DNA from: Doryteuthis pealeii
Taxonomy: Eukaryota; Mollusca; Cephalopoda; Myopsida; Loliginidae
Assembly (NCBI GenBank): GCA_023376005.1
Contig: CM042142.1
Coordinates: 52,005,880-52,069,879 of the forward strand
Reading direction: 5' to 3'
DNA length: 64,000 bases
The notes beneath the pieces are model-generated. The model ran no database searches. It had not been told where the DNA came from and saw nothing but the letters and a program-made list of their open reading frames with translations. Both the position numbers and the translations under genes were made by a program. Positions 44,898 to 56,479 of this stretch are shown one piece after another; positions within the stretch are counted from its first letter, which is position 1; each line of letters begins with the position of its first letter.

Positions 44898-45080
44898 GGC
44901 CGGTTTAGCTCAGTCGGTAGAGCGTCCGCCTTGGAATCACGAAGTTCTGGGTTCGATGCCGGCCCACGCCAACTCAGCGTATGAGTAGCACAGGGATATA
45001 TTGAAAAGGGGATTGACTCCCTCGTTGTCTGGCTGATATCGACATTAAACCGGCCCGCCCACTTTATTTTACTTTACTTT
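44898..45080 (+). mobile_element. SINE-A copy, best-preserved head
   Basis: ggccggtttagctcagtcgg begins a tRNA-like head with an A box (tagctcagtcggtagagc) and a B box (gggttcgatgccgg); the end ccggcccacg could close an acceptor stem with the start. Body: caactcagcgtatgagtagc, aaaaggggattgactccctc; tail actttattttactttac. The anticodon arm does not pair well and the body continues without a tRNA 3' end, so this is a SINE, not a tRNA gene. Confidence 0.85.
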
Positions 45081-45138
45081 ATGCATTGTTATATTATATA
45101 TTATGTTATATTATATATATTATATTGCATATATTATT

Positions 45139-45140
<2 letters not shown>

Positions 45141-45200
<60 letters not shown>
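45141..45200. repeat. (TA)n microsatellite
   Basis: An alternating TA tract of about 55 bp. Confidence 0.95.
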
Positions 45201-45539
45201 GTAAAGAGTTGCCATTAAATAACTTGCAGGGTTGATATGTGTTATGGTAATTAACCACGTACGCATGAACTCTTCCAACTATAAATCGCAGCAGGTTCTG
45301 CACTTAAGCAGAGTTAATATTTCAGCAGATAGCCGATAAGACAGCCTCGCGTGTGACCGACTCATTGGTATATATTTGTACTACTGCTCTTTGTTAATAT
45401 ATTTGTTTAACCCATTTCCTCTCTTGTGTCTTTATTCTAGCCACAACAATATGCCATTAAACCAAACCGAACCAAACCAAACCAAACTAACCCATCTATG
45501 GATTAAATATATAAGAAATGAGTTTTAAAAAATAGAATC

Positions 45540-45665
45540 CTTAACCAGAATGAATAAAATAAAACGTCGTCGACATGAAATAACCCAAGGGACGACATGC
45601 TGTAAAATTCAACCAGCCAGCCAACCAACCAACCAACCAGCAACCAACCAACCAACCAACTGTTT
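45540..45665 (+). mobile_element. R560-type tail fragment
   Basis: gacatgaaataacccaaggg, cgacatgctgtaaaattcaa and (aacc)n. Confidence 0.6.
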
Positions 45666-45936
45666 TCTTGTGTCATTTTTACATGTTTTTTTAAATTCTT
45701 CACATCTTATAGTTTCAGATCCTAGATATGGTATGTATGCACGCCTTGTGTTCTATCAATTCGTTTGGTATTGCTTAAACTTGTTTACGTCTCTTAAATT
45801 CAACTATTTCTTCTGTATCTTTGTTAATAATTGATTTAAACTGCCCATAAAACTCATCAATGTTTGAAATTGATAGGAGTAATTGTTTAAAACGTCATCC
45901 AATAATTGAATTGCGTGACCCAGTAAGAGAGGACAC

Positions 45937-46530
45937 AAAACTATCCCGCTCTGTCGTCTGGGGCGTTAGAATGCACCGACTGCACCTCTGCAGAGGGGTA
46001 AGACTCCCCCAATCGGGCCACTTGTTGGCCGTGGGTGGTGACCCGTGATGCTTAAGGATAGAGCCCAGGTAGATGAGCAATTCATGACATGCAATACTCC
46101 ACTTTGGTCCTATCTTGGGCTAGACGGGTGGTCGGAGAGCCCCCCTCCGATCAATCGGCTGGTCACGTCAAGCCCTAGCACCTATATGATTTTCTCAACT
46201 CTATTGTCTTTATGGCAAGCCCCAGCCCCTTTTTATCATATGGGTGCTAGAAGGCGATGGCTGCGGGTCTACATGTCCTGGGAATGACGTTAAACTCTAT
46301 CTGATGGTGAGGTTCCAGTTTTGGAGGTTTGGGGAATGTGGAGCACCCCATTCATCACCATTGCTTCCTGGTCCACTCTGACCCGGAGTGGTAGTACCTG
46401 TTAGGGTCCCATATATGGGTTAAATAGAAAAATGTATTTATAAAAAATTGTATTATCCATTAAGAATTGATTTATTTCAAAACTTTATCGGCATTAAATA
46501 ACCCACTGAGGTTGATATGCCGTAAAAACA
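45937..46530 (+). mobile_element. R560 element, full-length copy
   Basis: ctgtcgtctggggcgttaga at the start, caatcggctggtcacgtca in the middle, ggagtggtagtacctgttag, tail gaggttgatatgccgtaaaa with (aaacc)n. It is nearly the same as the 4125 copy. A minus-strand tail fragment follows at 46620-46690. Confidence 0.8.
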
Positions 46531-46713
46531 AAACAAACCAAACAAACCAAACAAAACTATCTCTGCTAACAGACTGGCAAAAGAGAGATCTTATGTGGGC
46601 AAATATGTGCAAGAAACTCTTGTGGTTGATTGACTGATTGGTTTTACGGCATATCAACCCTGTTCGGGTCATTTAATACCGATTCAAGTACTCTTGATAT
46701 CTCGGTTTCTTAC

Positions 46714-46955
46714 TGTTAGGGAGAGTTATCTCCCCTAACAATCTGGGATATACATTATATATACTCACTGACAAAGCAGAGACACAATAAGAACACAAGA
46801 ACGTAGCTGCTGTGATGAACACATCACATGGTATATAGTTGAATTGTTATCCAAACGCATCCTACTGTATTCCCGGTCGGTGAGAATAAATCAAACAAAT
46901 ATTGTTATATGTTAAACATATTTCACTGTTTTTGTTATATTTTGTTATTCCTACA
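46714..46955 (+). mobile_element. Candidate solo LTR
   Basis: It starts TGTTAGGGAGAG with an immediate hairpin (tgttagggagagttatctcc, then cctaaca), has AATAAA near 46884, and ends ttgttattcctaca, so the TG...CA rule holds. The last 78 bp recur at 47016-47093. Neither a mate LTR nor a clear target duplication is visible. The TA-rich block at 46961-47010 recurs at 48172-48225. Confidence 0.35.
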
Positions 46956-47105
46956 TAGGTAGAAATATAAATAGATTGATAGTGTATGTATTTAGCCTAC
47001 TAATCGGCCACGGACAGAGAATAAATAAAATGAATATTGTTATATCTTAAACATATTTCACTGTTTTTGTTATCTTTTGTTATTCCTACATCTTGGGATG
47101 TAACA

Positions 47106-47223
47106 CTTACAGTACCTGATTTTGCTTAAAGGGTCACCCATCTAAGTAGTGAACAGGTTCATTGCTGCTTAACTTCAGTGATCTAGCGAAACCCGGTGCA
47201 TTCAACGTGACTTGACCGTAAGC
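47106..47223 (-). mobile_element. 5S rRNA-like sequence (5S SINE head)
   Basis: The minus strand reads gcttacggtcaagtcacgtt, gaatgcaccgggtttcgcta, gatcactgaagttaagcagc, aatgaacctgttcactactt, agatgggtgacccttt and caggtactgtaag, i.e. the full 5S rRNA order with 118 bp. It is closer to real 5S than the copy at 13442 but has changes in stem positions and lacks the usual terminator context and the R560 tail. I call it a SINE head or 5S pseudogene. Confidence 0.75.
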
Positions 47224-47277
47224 CAAAAACCTTTGTGGGTTTATGGTGATAATAACAATAACAATAATCTTATTATA

Positions 47278-47866
47278 ATGGAGATTGCGTATTTGTCTGT
47301 CTGTAACCGAAACTATATCACTACTTAATTCCCTTTGTTATTTACTTCACATTCTCCATGATTTTATTTTCATTTAAACCTTAATTACTAATAAAATAGC
47401 CTTTTATACTGTTGGACTTACTTGCATATTAATAAAATGCAATTGTATTTATATATACAACAAAAAATATCAGTTTACAGTGTGAATGGGAAGGCTAATT
47501 TGCATATTGATATAAAAAAAATGATTTTAATAAATATGTGCTTAATATTATGGATTTTTAATTGTTTGGTTTTATATTAATGAATATGAGCAAAAATCTC
47601 GGGGATAAATCTTAAAAGAAATCAATTAACAAGAAGAAATAAATGTTCTTTACTTCCTATTTTAACTAAATAGTTAAATTAGGAAAATTTGTCAATGAAA
47701 TACAGGAGAGATGGAAGAATACGTTTCAGTTGTTCTATTTTTCGATTATACCTCTGTTTCAAATGTTTTTATCTGCATTTGTATTTAGTTTCATTAGCCT
47801 TTCTAATTTAATATAATATTTTATTACATTAAATACTTGCACTCGGAGGGTGCATATATTAGCTAG
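47278..47866 (+). mobile_element. Non-autonomous Helitron, copy D
   Basis: TCTTATTATAATGGAGATTG after an A; 3' end tgcactcggagggtgca hairpin, then tatattagCTAG before a T. Collinear with copy C, without the satellite, and with a small deletion around the satellite site. Confidence 0.8.
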
Positions 47867-47874
47867 TAATAATA

Positions 47875-48120
47875 ATAAATGTTTAAAAATGTATAAAATA
47901 TTCGATAAGGTCGTAAATTTTATCAAAAAAGGTTATGGAAAACTGGAAAGTACAATTAACAACAGGAGAATAATCCCCAAGAGAAGTAAAATCCAAAGAG
48001 TTATTTCCCAAGGAGACTCACTATTACCACTACTATTTGTTATAGCAATGATGCTACTCAATTATATACTTATAAAATGTACAGGGGGATAAAAATTAAC
48101 AAAATCCCTAGAAATAAATA
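47875..48120 (+). pseudogene. LINE reverse-transcriptase fragment
   Basis: The translation contains FIKKGYGKLESTINN, ISQGDSLLPLLFVIAMMLLN and YILIKCTGGYKINKIPR. QGDSL-PLLF is the motif that marks the finger/palm of LINE reverse transcriptases. It covers about 80 residues, just before the catalytic xxDD box; the next bases read YIDII (the DD is not preserved). It may be the same LINE family as the 22870 fragment. Confidence 0.7.
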
Positions 48121-48230
48121 AACCACTTCATGTATATAGATATTATTACGTAAAACAAAGGGAAAATATAGGTAGAAATATAAATAGATTGATTGTGTAT
48201 GTATTTAGCCTACTAATCCGCCACGGACAG

Positions 48231-48480
48231 GGTGCTACACAATGTCACTTTTTAAGCTGAGTACAGCTTTATTTCCTTCTCCTTGACTGGTTGCCTAACA
48301 AAGACTAAAGATCCAGATCCCAGTCTGCCCTATTTGCCCATAACTGGGTGGGGGAGTCGTATTGATGCTTATCCCGAGGGCATCAATGCGAATTGAAACG
48401 CAAACGGCCTCGTCCAGGATATGATAGGGCACCGATTCTATTTCTATTTCCAACGACGATAACCAATACGCTAAGAGCGG
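48231..48480 (-). mobile_element. SINE-B copy
   Basis: Minus: gctacacaatgtcactttt, gttgcctaacaaagactaaa, gcccataactgggtggggga, cgtccaggatatgatagggc. The head is diverged. Confidence 0.65.
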
Positions 48481-48499
48481 GTTCTAGATAGATAGTGCA

Positions 48500-48579
48500 T
48501 GCGTGTGTGTGTGTGTGTGTTGTGTTTGTGTGTAAGAGACATAACATAAGAGAGAGAGAGATGAGAGAGGTAGAGAGAG

Positions 48580-48633
<54 letters not shown>

Positions 48634-48711
48634 CGGATAAATAAGAGGAAGTAACACAGACGACGTTAAGACACGGAATAAGTAAGAGGGTGTGAGTGCG
48701 TGTGTGTGTAA

Positions 48712-48745
<34 letters not shown>

Positions 48746-48800
48746 TTATATATATATTATATATATACTAATATATAGAGAGGAGAGAGATAAGAGACGG
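48500..48800. repeat. (GT)n, (GA)n, (CA)n microsatellite cluster
   Basis: GT units at 48503, GA-rich 48549-48633, GT/CA at 48696-48742, TA at 48747. The segment gacggaataagtaagagggt repeats at 48673 and about 48797, so a duplicated unit is involved. Confidence 0.9.
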
Positions 48801-48900
48801 AATAAGTAGAAGGTGAAGTGACACTCAACGGTATTATTGATCATAAGTAAGAGGGAGTATATGTGTCTGTGTGTAAGAGAACACACCCCACAACCACACA

Positions 48901-49000
48901 NNNNNNNNNNNNNNNNNNNNNNNNNNNNNNNNNNNNNNNNNNNNNNNNNNNNNNNNNNNNNNNNNNNNNNNNNNNNNNNNNNNNNNNNNNNNNNNNNNNN
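48901..49000. other. Assembly gap (100 N)
   Basis: Exactly 100 Ns, the usual marker for a gap of unknown size, 30 bp before the start of the giant palindrome. Confidence 1.
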
Positions 49001-49030
49001 AAAAAAAAGTAAGAGAGATGACATTCACAA

Positions 49031-49228
49031 GCGCTAATAATCTTGGGAAAGGCATGCATCCAACTAGTCACCGTATAGCTATGGATAAATAGTAGGGCAG
49101 ACTGAGCTCTTCACCTTGGTTAAGCAACCACTCTAGGAGAAGGAAAACTTGGAATTCAAACCTGTTAAACTCCGCTTAAAAAATTGACCTTGTGTCACAT
49201 CCTGCTCGTGCGGAGGGGTTGGTAAATA
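49031..49228 (+). mobile_element. SINE-B 3' part (left arm end)
   Basis: ctatggataaatagtagggc, ggaattcaaacctgttaaac, and the family 3' end (ggaggggttggtaaatat). The mirror is at 60408. Confidence 0.75.
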
Positions 49229-50070
49229 TATATAGGATGTCCACAAAGTCCGTGTGCACTCTGAATTTTTAATTTTTATTAAAAGTGTACGTGGATTTTA
49301 TGAACAACCTACTTATATGGTAATTTGAACTTTTTCAAGGTTAGCAAGCAAGTCTAGCAGATCCTTACAAAAGTCTAAGTTATTGATTCATATCCGAGGC
49401 CTTGTGCCAGACTTGGCAAACCTGATGCATATCATGATACATGGCGATGCAATAAACAGAGTAGTCAGTACCTTAGCAACGAGCCGAGTCCACACCCGAC
49501 GACTCAGATAAAAATCGAGTGTCACTTGAGTGACAGCATTTTAATTCTATAAACTGAGATTAACGGACTCGAATGGCTGTGCGCAAGTGTCCACAAGAGG
49601 CGGTCTTAATAGCCACTTAAAAACGAGAACTAAAAACCTATAAACTGTTCTCTTTTCACAATGGCAACGAACGCCGTCTTTAAAACATTTTTCTTTCTGT
49701 AATTAGTCAGTGATTTACCGTATTATGTTGCGAATATGAATGTTTTTATAGTTTTATCGATAAAAATTTAATCTAGAGCGGATTTGGATTAAGAAACGTC
49801 CCCAAAATACACTTCCAACACTTACAGCGTCTAGAAGTATTAAGACAAAACTAGTCTCATGTATGTTTTACATAACTCCTCTGCACGAGTGGGAATGTGA
49901 CACAAGGTCAATATTTGAAAATTATTAGTTTTCGATTGGACCGTGAAAAAAAGAAGTAAAAAAAATAAACGGAACAAAGAATATTAATATGAACGTTCAA
50001 TGAACATGATTTCCTAACCTCTAGACATGAAATAACCCGAGGCGGGATGATTTGGTGTTAAATCAATCAT

Positions 50071-50110
<40 letters not shown>
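49229..50110. other. Unassigned left-arm sequence (mirror 59525-60400)
   Basis: It includes ggatgtccacaaagtccgtg at 49232, a stretch with cacaagaggcggtcttaata, and an R560-type tail (gacatgaaataacccgaggc at 50026). No coding region is seen in either arm. (TA)n at 50072-50105. Confidence 0.4.
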
Positions 50111-50435
50111 ATAATATATTTAAAAATTTGTTTTGGGATGAAACAAAGAAATCACAGTGCTCAAGCACAAATTTGTAGGAGCTTTATTTATTTGTTTGAA
50201 TTTTTTAAATATAAAAGTTTTTCATAGCAACTACCTTCAGTTTCAGGTTATTTCACCATCGTCAGGTTGCTAATCTCCTGGTGTTTTATTTGAAGATATT
50301 TGTGTTGTTATTTTGTGTTGTGTAATAAACACCAGAAGATTTAGGCGGGCTGACGATGGTGAAATAACTGAAACCTAGGTAGGTGCCTATAAAACTTTAT
50401 ATTTAAAAAATTCACAAATAAATATATGTAATATA
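50110..50435. mobile_element. Hairpin element in (TA)n, left-arm copy
   Basis: Arms: ataaaagtttttcatagcaa and its inverse, ttatttcaccatcgtcaggt with gctgacgatggtgaaataac, and ctcctggtgttttatttgaa against its inverse. (TA)n lies on both sides. Its mirror is at 59215-59515. Confidence 0.8.
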
Positions 50436-50447
50436 ATATATATATAT

Positions 50448-50464
50448 TATATATATATATATAT

Positions 50465-50505
<41 letters not shown>

Positions 50506-50612
50506 TGTTTTTTCATGAAAAAATACATCCTCTGAATATTTTCATAATTTCTATACACACACATCACACACACACACACACACATATATATAAATATATA
50601 TATATATATATA

Positions 50613-50660
<48 letters not shown>
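50448..50660. repeat. (TA)n/(TG)n/(CA)n cluster, left arm
   Basis: Two GT tracts and a CA/TA tract around catgaaaaaatacatcctct. Mirror at 58997-59215. Confidence 0.9.
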
Positions 50661-50662
<2 letters not shown>

Positions 50663-50663
<1 letters not shown>

Positions 50664-50955
50664 AACAACCCCTCCTCATGAGTAGGATGCGACACAAGGT
50701 CAATACTTCAGCTGAGTTTCAACAGGTTTGAATTCAGAGTTTTCCATCTCGGTTGTCATACCAAGGTTAAAGAGCCCCAATATGACTTAGTATTTACCCA
50801 ATACTGGAGGGAAAATAATTGGATTCATACCTTTCCAAAGGGTATTAGTGCTATGTTAAATGTAATTAGCCTCAGCCAGGATTTGAACACGTGCCACCAA
50901 GCCCATTTCTTACGACGATGACAATTACACAACGAGCACCTCTGATGTAGAGGTT
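50663..50955 (-). mobile_element. SINE-B, near full-length (left arm)
   Basis: From aacaacccctcctcatgagt to the head (gccaggatttgaacacgtgc; acgacgatgacaattacaca). Mirror at 58715-59000. Confidence 0.75.
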
Positions 50956-50989
50956 TCGATTCTCACTTTTTGCCTCATTTATAAGGGGT

Positions 50990-51250
50990 AAAGACAGGGC
51001 TCATTGTTATCAGGACAATACAGTTGGAACAATCATGTAGGTGCTAGGGCTTGACGTGATCAGCCGATTGATCGGAAGAGGGCCTTTTCGACTAACCGTC
51101 TAGCCCAGTACGTGCCAATGTGGAATGTTACATGTCGTGGATTGCTCATCCACCAGGATTCCGTCCTTAAGCATATGGATCCACCCATGGCCAACAGGTG
51201 GCTGCATTGGGGGTACCTATTCTAGACAGCCACAGCCGACAGGGAGATGA
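50990..51250 (-). mobile_element. R560 5' part (left arm)
   Basis: tcagccgattgatcggaaga and agccgacagggagatgaaaa mark the 5' part in minus orientation. Mirror at 58410-58680. Confidence 0.65.
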
Positions 51251-51344
51251 AAACAGATTCATCATTATACTGTTATATCTGGTCTGTTTTTGCTCTAAGT
51301 ACTGATTATTAATAAGTGTCTAGGTAAACAAAAAATAAGCCAGC

Positions 51345-53200
51345 CCGTGAGTCTATCAGTGCAGGCGAGGTATGCAACGTGTCCGACATGGAATAGGTCC
51401 ATCACTATTTGTTGGAAAGGCCATTCCGGGGATGGGGTTATGATGATTGGTTCTCGTGGCTGACTTGGGGCAATGCTTATAGAGACTGAGCAATTTTGCT
51501 CTGAAGTTCGTATAGATGCATTTATACCAGGCCAATATTACAGAATCATTAGCACGAGCCCTCATGCCATCCACAACCTTGGTGAGCCGAGTGCAAAACG
51601 CGTAGCACTTTTCCCCTGAGAGATTTTGGTACTACGATCTTTCCATCCATTAATACTAGGCCTCTCTCAGTGCTGAGTCGTGCCAAACCTCCCAGAAGTC
51701 GCGGATGTCAGATTCAGTAAAAGAACATTTGGAAGGAAATCCCTGGTGATTGTTTTATCAGAGTTGTGTAACTCTGGTCGTTTCGGCCCGATGCGCGGAT
51801 GTTGTCAGGTGACATGGCATTTTTTCTCATCATTGGAACTTGTTATTGCTTGAATGGTTGCCAATTCCATTGCAGCATCTATATTGTCCGAGAGGTGGAG
51901 ATCTTTGGAAGGGTTGTGTTGGGCATAGACTCAGAAGAGTTTTCTACTGTGGCCACTGGGTTGCGAGAGATGGCATCAGCCTTTAGGCCACTTGCCTGGG
52001 CAATGTTGGATGGTGAAGAAATACCTGAGTGATTTCTCTTTAAGTTTAAAGAGGCCGTGGGTTGTGTATATTACTAAGGTCTCTGTCCCCAAATATTCCT
52101 GTTTAGTGGCTGATGATCTGTTACTACTATTACGTTTGGGCAACCCATAATGAATATGCGGCATTTTCTAGTGCCCATAGCGATTGCAGCTGCTTCGCCT
52201 TCAATGGGGCATATCAGCGCCTGCATCGGTGCAAAACCTGCTGCCTGCAAATACAATGCGCCATCCATCAGGGCGCACACTGGGGCCTTCTCTGTGGGGC
52301 ATGCGCAGTGCCTCTGTAAATAGCAAGAAGCCCATACCTTCTTTGCTCCAGTCTGGAGCCAGGCACGTCACCTGTTGGTGTCAAAGTGGTAACACCTTTT
52401 TTCAATAAGTCACAATGATTTGCTTGGATTGGTGAAATGCTTTCTCAAGATTTTCATTCCAAGAAAAGTGTGTATTTGTTTTACAAGGTCTCGGAATGGT
52501 AGCATTATTGGGCTTAAAGAATATGCCCAACTACTTGGTTCACTAGCCCAAACCAGACTTGCATCGGTGATATTCTTTGGGATCGGGAAGCTGGAAATTG
52601 CATTCAGCAAAGTTTCAGAAGGGGTCACTCCTTGGTGTTTATTTGGAGGCCCCCAAACTGAACAGTATCCTGGCAAATTGGAATTTTTTCTTTGTTAATG
52701 ACAATTCCATTTTTCTCACATAGTGACAAGTAATCGAGGGTATGGTAAGAATGCCTCCTCTATGTTTTTGTCAAAGAGTAAAGTGTCGTCGACCCACTTT
52801 TACTTTACGAGGAATGTCTCGGATTTTTGTCGTACCTACGTGTGTAGGCATCGCCGGAGGCTAAGTATCCTTGGGGCATCCTGAGATACATAAAAACGAC
52901 CCCACTCTGTGATAAAGGTCGTAAGTGGTTGTGATTCATCATCATCTTGAGGTTCTCTCTTGTCAGCTTCTTCTCGCTTGCGAATGTTGTAGCATATCAT
53001 TGGCTATAAAACTGATCCTTGATGTATGTACTTGGATAGGTCATGATCGCAGTTGGGGCATATGAAGTGCAGTCCTGTGCTCCTGACCGTAGCCGGATCA
53101 AATAATCCTGTATGGATTCGTCTTCATTCTGCAGAATGGTTGAGAATGATATTCTGTGTACCATAGGATTCGCTCTTTGTGACCAATGTCTCTACTATCT
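51345..53200 (-). pseudogene. Ty3/gypsy gag-pol remnant, left arm
   Basis: Read from 53200 down: a gag-like tail, reverse-transcriptase end with WVDDTLLFDKNIEEA (the xxDD catalytic box in the VDD form), a thumb/connection stretch (VWASEPSSWAYSLSPIMLPF), an RNase H with CPIEGEAAAIA and TDHQPL, and the start of an integrase (HQGVDGMRARANDS; MDLF; CTDRLTGWLIF). The frame breaks repeatedly. It lacks LTRs, most of gag, protease and the front of the reverse transcriptase, so it could not move itself. The mirror copy is at 56480-58345. Confidence 0.8.
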
Positions 53201-56200
53201 CAAACATCTTTGGCATCACAAACCTGCAACCTAATTTATGATCTTCCTAATGCCCACAAACCCATTTCTCACATCAAAAATGAATTAAGATTTAAAGTTG
53301 CATTTGCATTTATAGTTTACTGATTCTTTTCTTGTGTAAATGTAACAAACACTTGTAAATTAGTAATGTTTTGTAATTTAATATTATCTGGGGATTAATA
53401 GAAGTTATATTTGGTTAGAATATTGGAATTTATATAGTCCAATCACTAGCTACCTAGAGGTCATGTGAATCCCTTGAAAAACTGAAGGATCTCCTAAATT
53501 CTAGTTTATTTGCCTCTGGCAGTTCAATGTCTAACATAGAACCATAGAAGATCATTTTTGTGACAACCAGCCTAAAATAGCATGTCAAACAGTACATCCC
53601 ACTTCCACTTAGCCACACTGCTTCCACAAAGGTACTAAGCCAACAACCTGGAACTGCTACTACCATTTGAGCCATACCAAGTGTGGACCACTTAACAGGA
53701 TAAAACATTTCAAGTGCAAGATTACATTAACTGAAAATCATTTTAACATTTAACTGCACTACTTTTGTACTTATTTTGTATAGTAAATTTAGTGTTTAAA
53801 CAAACAGTTATCAACCTTAATTGTCAGTGCATTTAACTACCCTTCAAAACTACAGTATTACTTTTAGAATTAAAAATTCACCACAACAAAGGGGTTCATC
53901 AAGTAAAATGTTTTAGAACCCCTTTTTTAAATGTAATTATCAAAATAATCCATTTTTTAGGTAATAATAGTAACGAGTTTTAATCATTTATATTTCTGAC
54001 TCTAATTTCAAATGAAATTTATCTAATCATAATTCTACAAAACTGATGCCCAAACATACTTTGAAAGGAGAATCAATACATCTTTAAAATTACTGTTACC
54101 TGGATTTCTTTAAATATTATCCAAGATTCATTACTTGTCAAATTTCTAAATAATCATAACAAAAGAAAAAAAAATCAAGATTGAAATTAATTAGAAAAAA
54201 TGGTGAAAACTGTGTTTAAAATATCTACTTTCAAACCTTCAAAAACTAAAATAATTTCAGAAAAATCATTTGATTATTTTATCTAATATTTGCATCTAAT
54301 GTCTTTATGGCTATTTAAAAGTATTGAAAACTAGGTCAATATGAATTCCATGCAGAAAGTTTAGTTATAAATACACTGGCATTTCTAACAGAAAATATGG
54401 CCACACACATACACATATCATAAAAACAGAAATACTGTAAAAATTTTTTTTGTTTTACTTCTGAAATACTGACTTGTACAAAGTAAAATTCAAATGCAAG
54501 ACTAAACAATTTAGTGAAAATTTTTATTCTTATTAAAATAAACTCAAAAATTTAACGTGAAAAAATATGTTAATTTATCAGGTATTTCCATATTATTTGT
54601 AACATGTCAATTTTTTTGGCATACCTACTTTAAGATTTCATGTAAAAATTTTGGAATGGATAAGGAAAAAAGAAATTAGTCATTGAAATTTAAAAAATCA
54701 ATACTCTTCTGGTGACTTCAATTAATTGCTATGCAACACATAAAAAAAAAAGTTACCCGAAGTGAATTGAAACCCTTCAATTGCTTCTTAATGCTCAATT
54801 CAGAACTATTATTTGTGAAAGTGCTTGAGCACTTGACAAGAACTTCAAAGTCACAATAAAGTAAATAGTTCTGAATTTGAGCATTAAGAAGCCATTGAGG
54901 GTTTCAATTCCACTTCGGGTAACTTTTTTTTTAATGTGTTGCATAGCATAATTGAAGTCACACAGAAGAGTATTGATTTTTAAATTTCAATTGACTAATT
55001 TCTTTTTTCTCTTTATCCATTCAAAATTTTTACATGAATCTTAAGTAGGTATGCCAAAAATTGACATGTACAAAATAATATATGGAAATACCTGATAAAT
55101 TAACATATTTTCCACAGTTAAATTTTTCTTGAGTTTATTTTAATAAGAATAAAAATTTCACTAATTGTTTAGTCTTGCATTTGAATTTTACTTTTGTACA
55201 AGTCGTATTTCAGAAGTAAAACAAAAAAAAATATTTTACAGTATTTCTGTTTTTATGATATGTGTATGTGTGTGGCCATTTTCTGTTAGAAATGCCAGTG
55301 TTATTTTAACTAAACTTTTCTGCATGGAATTCATATTGACCTAGTTTTCAATACTTTAAAATAGCCATAAAGACATTAGATGCAAAATTAGATAAAATAA
55401 TCAAATGATTTTTCTGAAAATTATTTTGTTTTGCAAGTTTGAAAAGTAGATATTTAAACACAGTTTTCACCATTTTTTCTAATTAATTTCAATCTTGATT
55501 TTTTTTCTTTTGTTATGATTATTTTAAGAAATTTGAACAAGTAATGAATCTTGGATAATATTTAAAGAAATCCAGGTAACAGTAAAATTTTAAAAGATGT
55601 ATTGATTCTCCTTTCAAAGTATGTTTGGGCATCAAGTTTTGTAGAATTTGATTAGCTTAAAATTTCAATTTGAAATTAGAGTCAGAAATATAAATGATTA
55701 AAACTCGTTACTATTAATACTAAAAAAATGGATTATTGATAAATTACATTTAAAAAAGGGGTCTAAAACATTTTACTTGATGAACCCCTTTGTTGTGGTG
55801 AATTTTAATTCAAAAGTAATACTGTAGTTTTGAAGGGTAGTTAAATGCACTGACAATTAAGGTTGATAACTGTTTGTTAAAACACTAAATTTACTATACA
55901 AAATAAGTACAAAGTAGTGCAGTTAAATGTTAAATGATTTTCAGTTAATGAATCTGTGCACTTGAAATGTTTTATCCTGTTAAGTGGTCCACACTTGGTA
56001 TGCTCAAATGGTAGTAGCAGTTCCAGGTTGTTGGCTTAGTACCTTTGTGGAAGCAGTGTGGCTAAGTGGAAGTGGGATGTACTGTTTGACATGCTATTTT
56101 AGGCTGGTTGTCCACAAAAATGATCTTCTATGGTTCTATGTTAGACATTGAACTGCCAGAGGCAAATAAACTAGGAATTTAGGAGATCCTAGTTTTGTCA

Positions 56201-56479
56201 AGGGATTCACATGACCTCTAGGTAGCTAGTGATTGGACTATATAAATTCCAATATTCTAACCAAATATACTTCTATTAATCCCCAGATAAATTAAATTAC
56301 AAAACATTACTAATTTCAAGTGTTGATACAATTTACACAAGAAAAGAACAGTAAACTATAAAATGCCAAAATGCAACTTTAAATCTTAATTCATTTTTGA
56401 TGTGAGAAATGGGTTTGGTGGGCATTAGGAAGATCATAAATATAGGTTGCAGGTTGTGTATGCCAAAGATGTTGAGATA
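53201..56479. other. Central AT-rich part of both arms
   Basis: 53201-54828 and 54829-56479 are mirror images. A minus-strand ORF of 84 codons at 53454-53708 has no recognised domain. A segment at 53583-53690 resembles 61815-61915 (cccaggtccaccttggccac versus cccacttccacttagccaca), so it is an interspersed repeat. No gene. Confidence 0.5.
54811..54863. other. Centre of the giant palindrome
   Basis: The bases between the last clean pairing (cagaactatt and aatagttctg) contain agtgcttgagcact. With a few gaps they still align to their own inverse, so there is effectively no unique spacer. Confidence 0.6.

Noticed and set aside
44898..44972. A tRNA gene
   Set aside because: Good A and B boxes are present, but the anticodon arm does not pair properly and the sequence continues into a SINE body shared with other loci.
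47106..47223. A functional 5S rRNA gene
   Set aside because: The order is complete, but changes occur in stem positions, there is no T-run terminator in place, and a similar head at 13442 is part of a SINE.
48746..49071. ORFs across the N gap
   Set aside because: They read through 100 undetermined bases.
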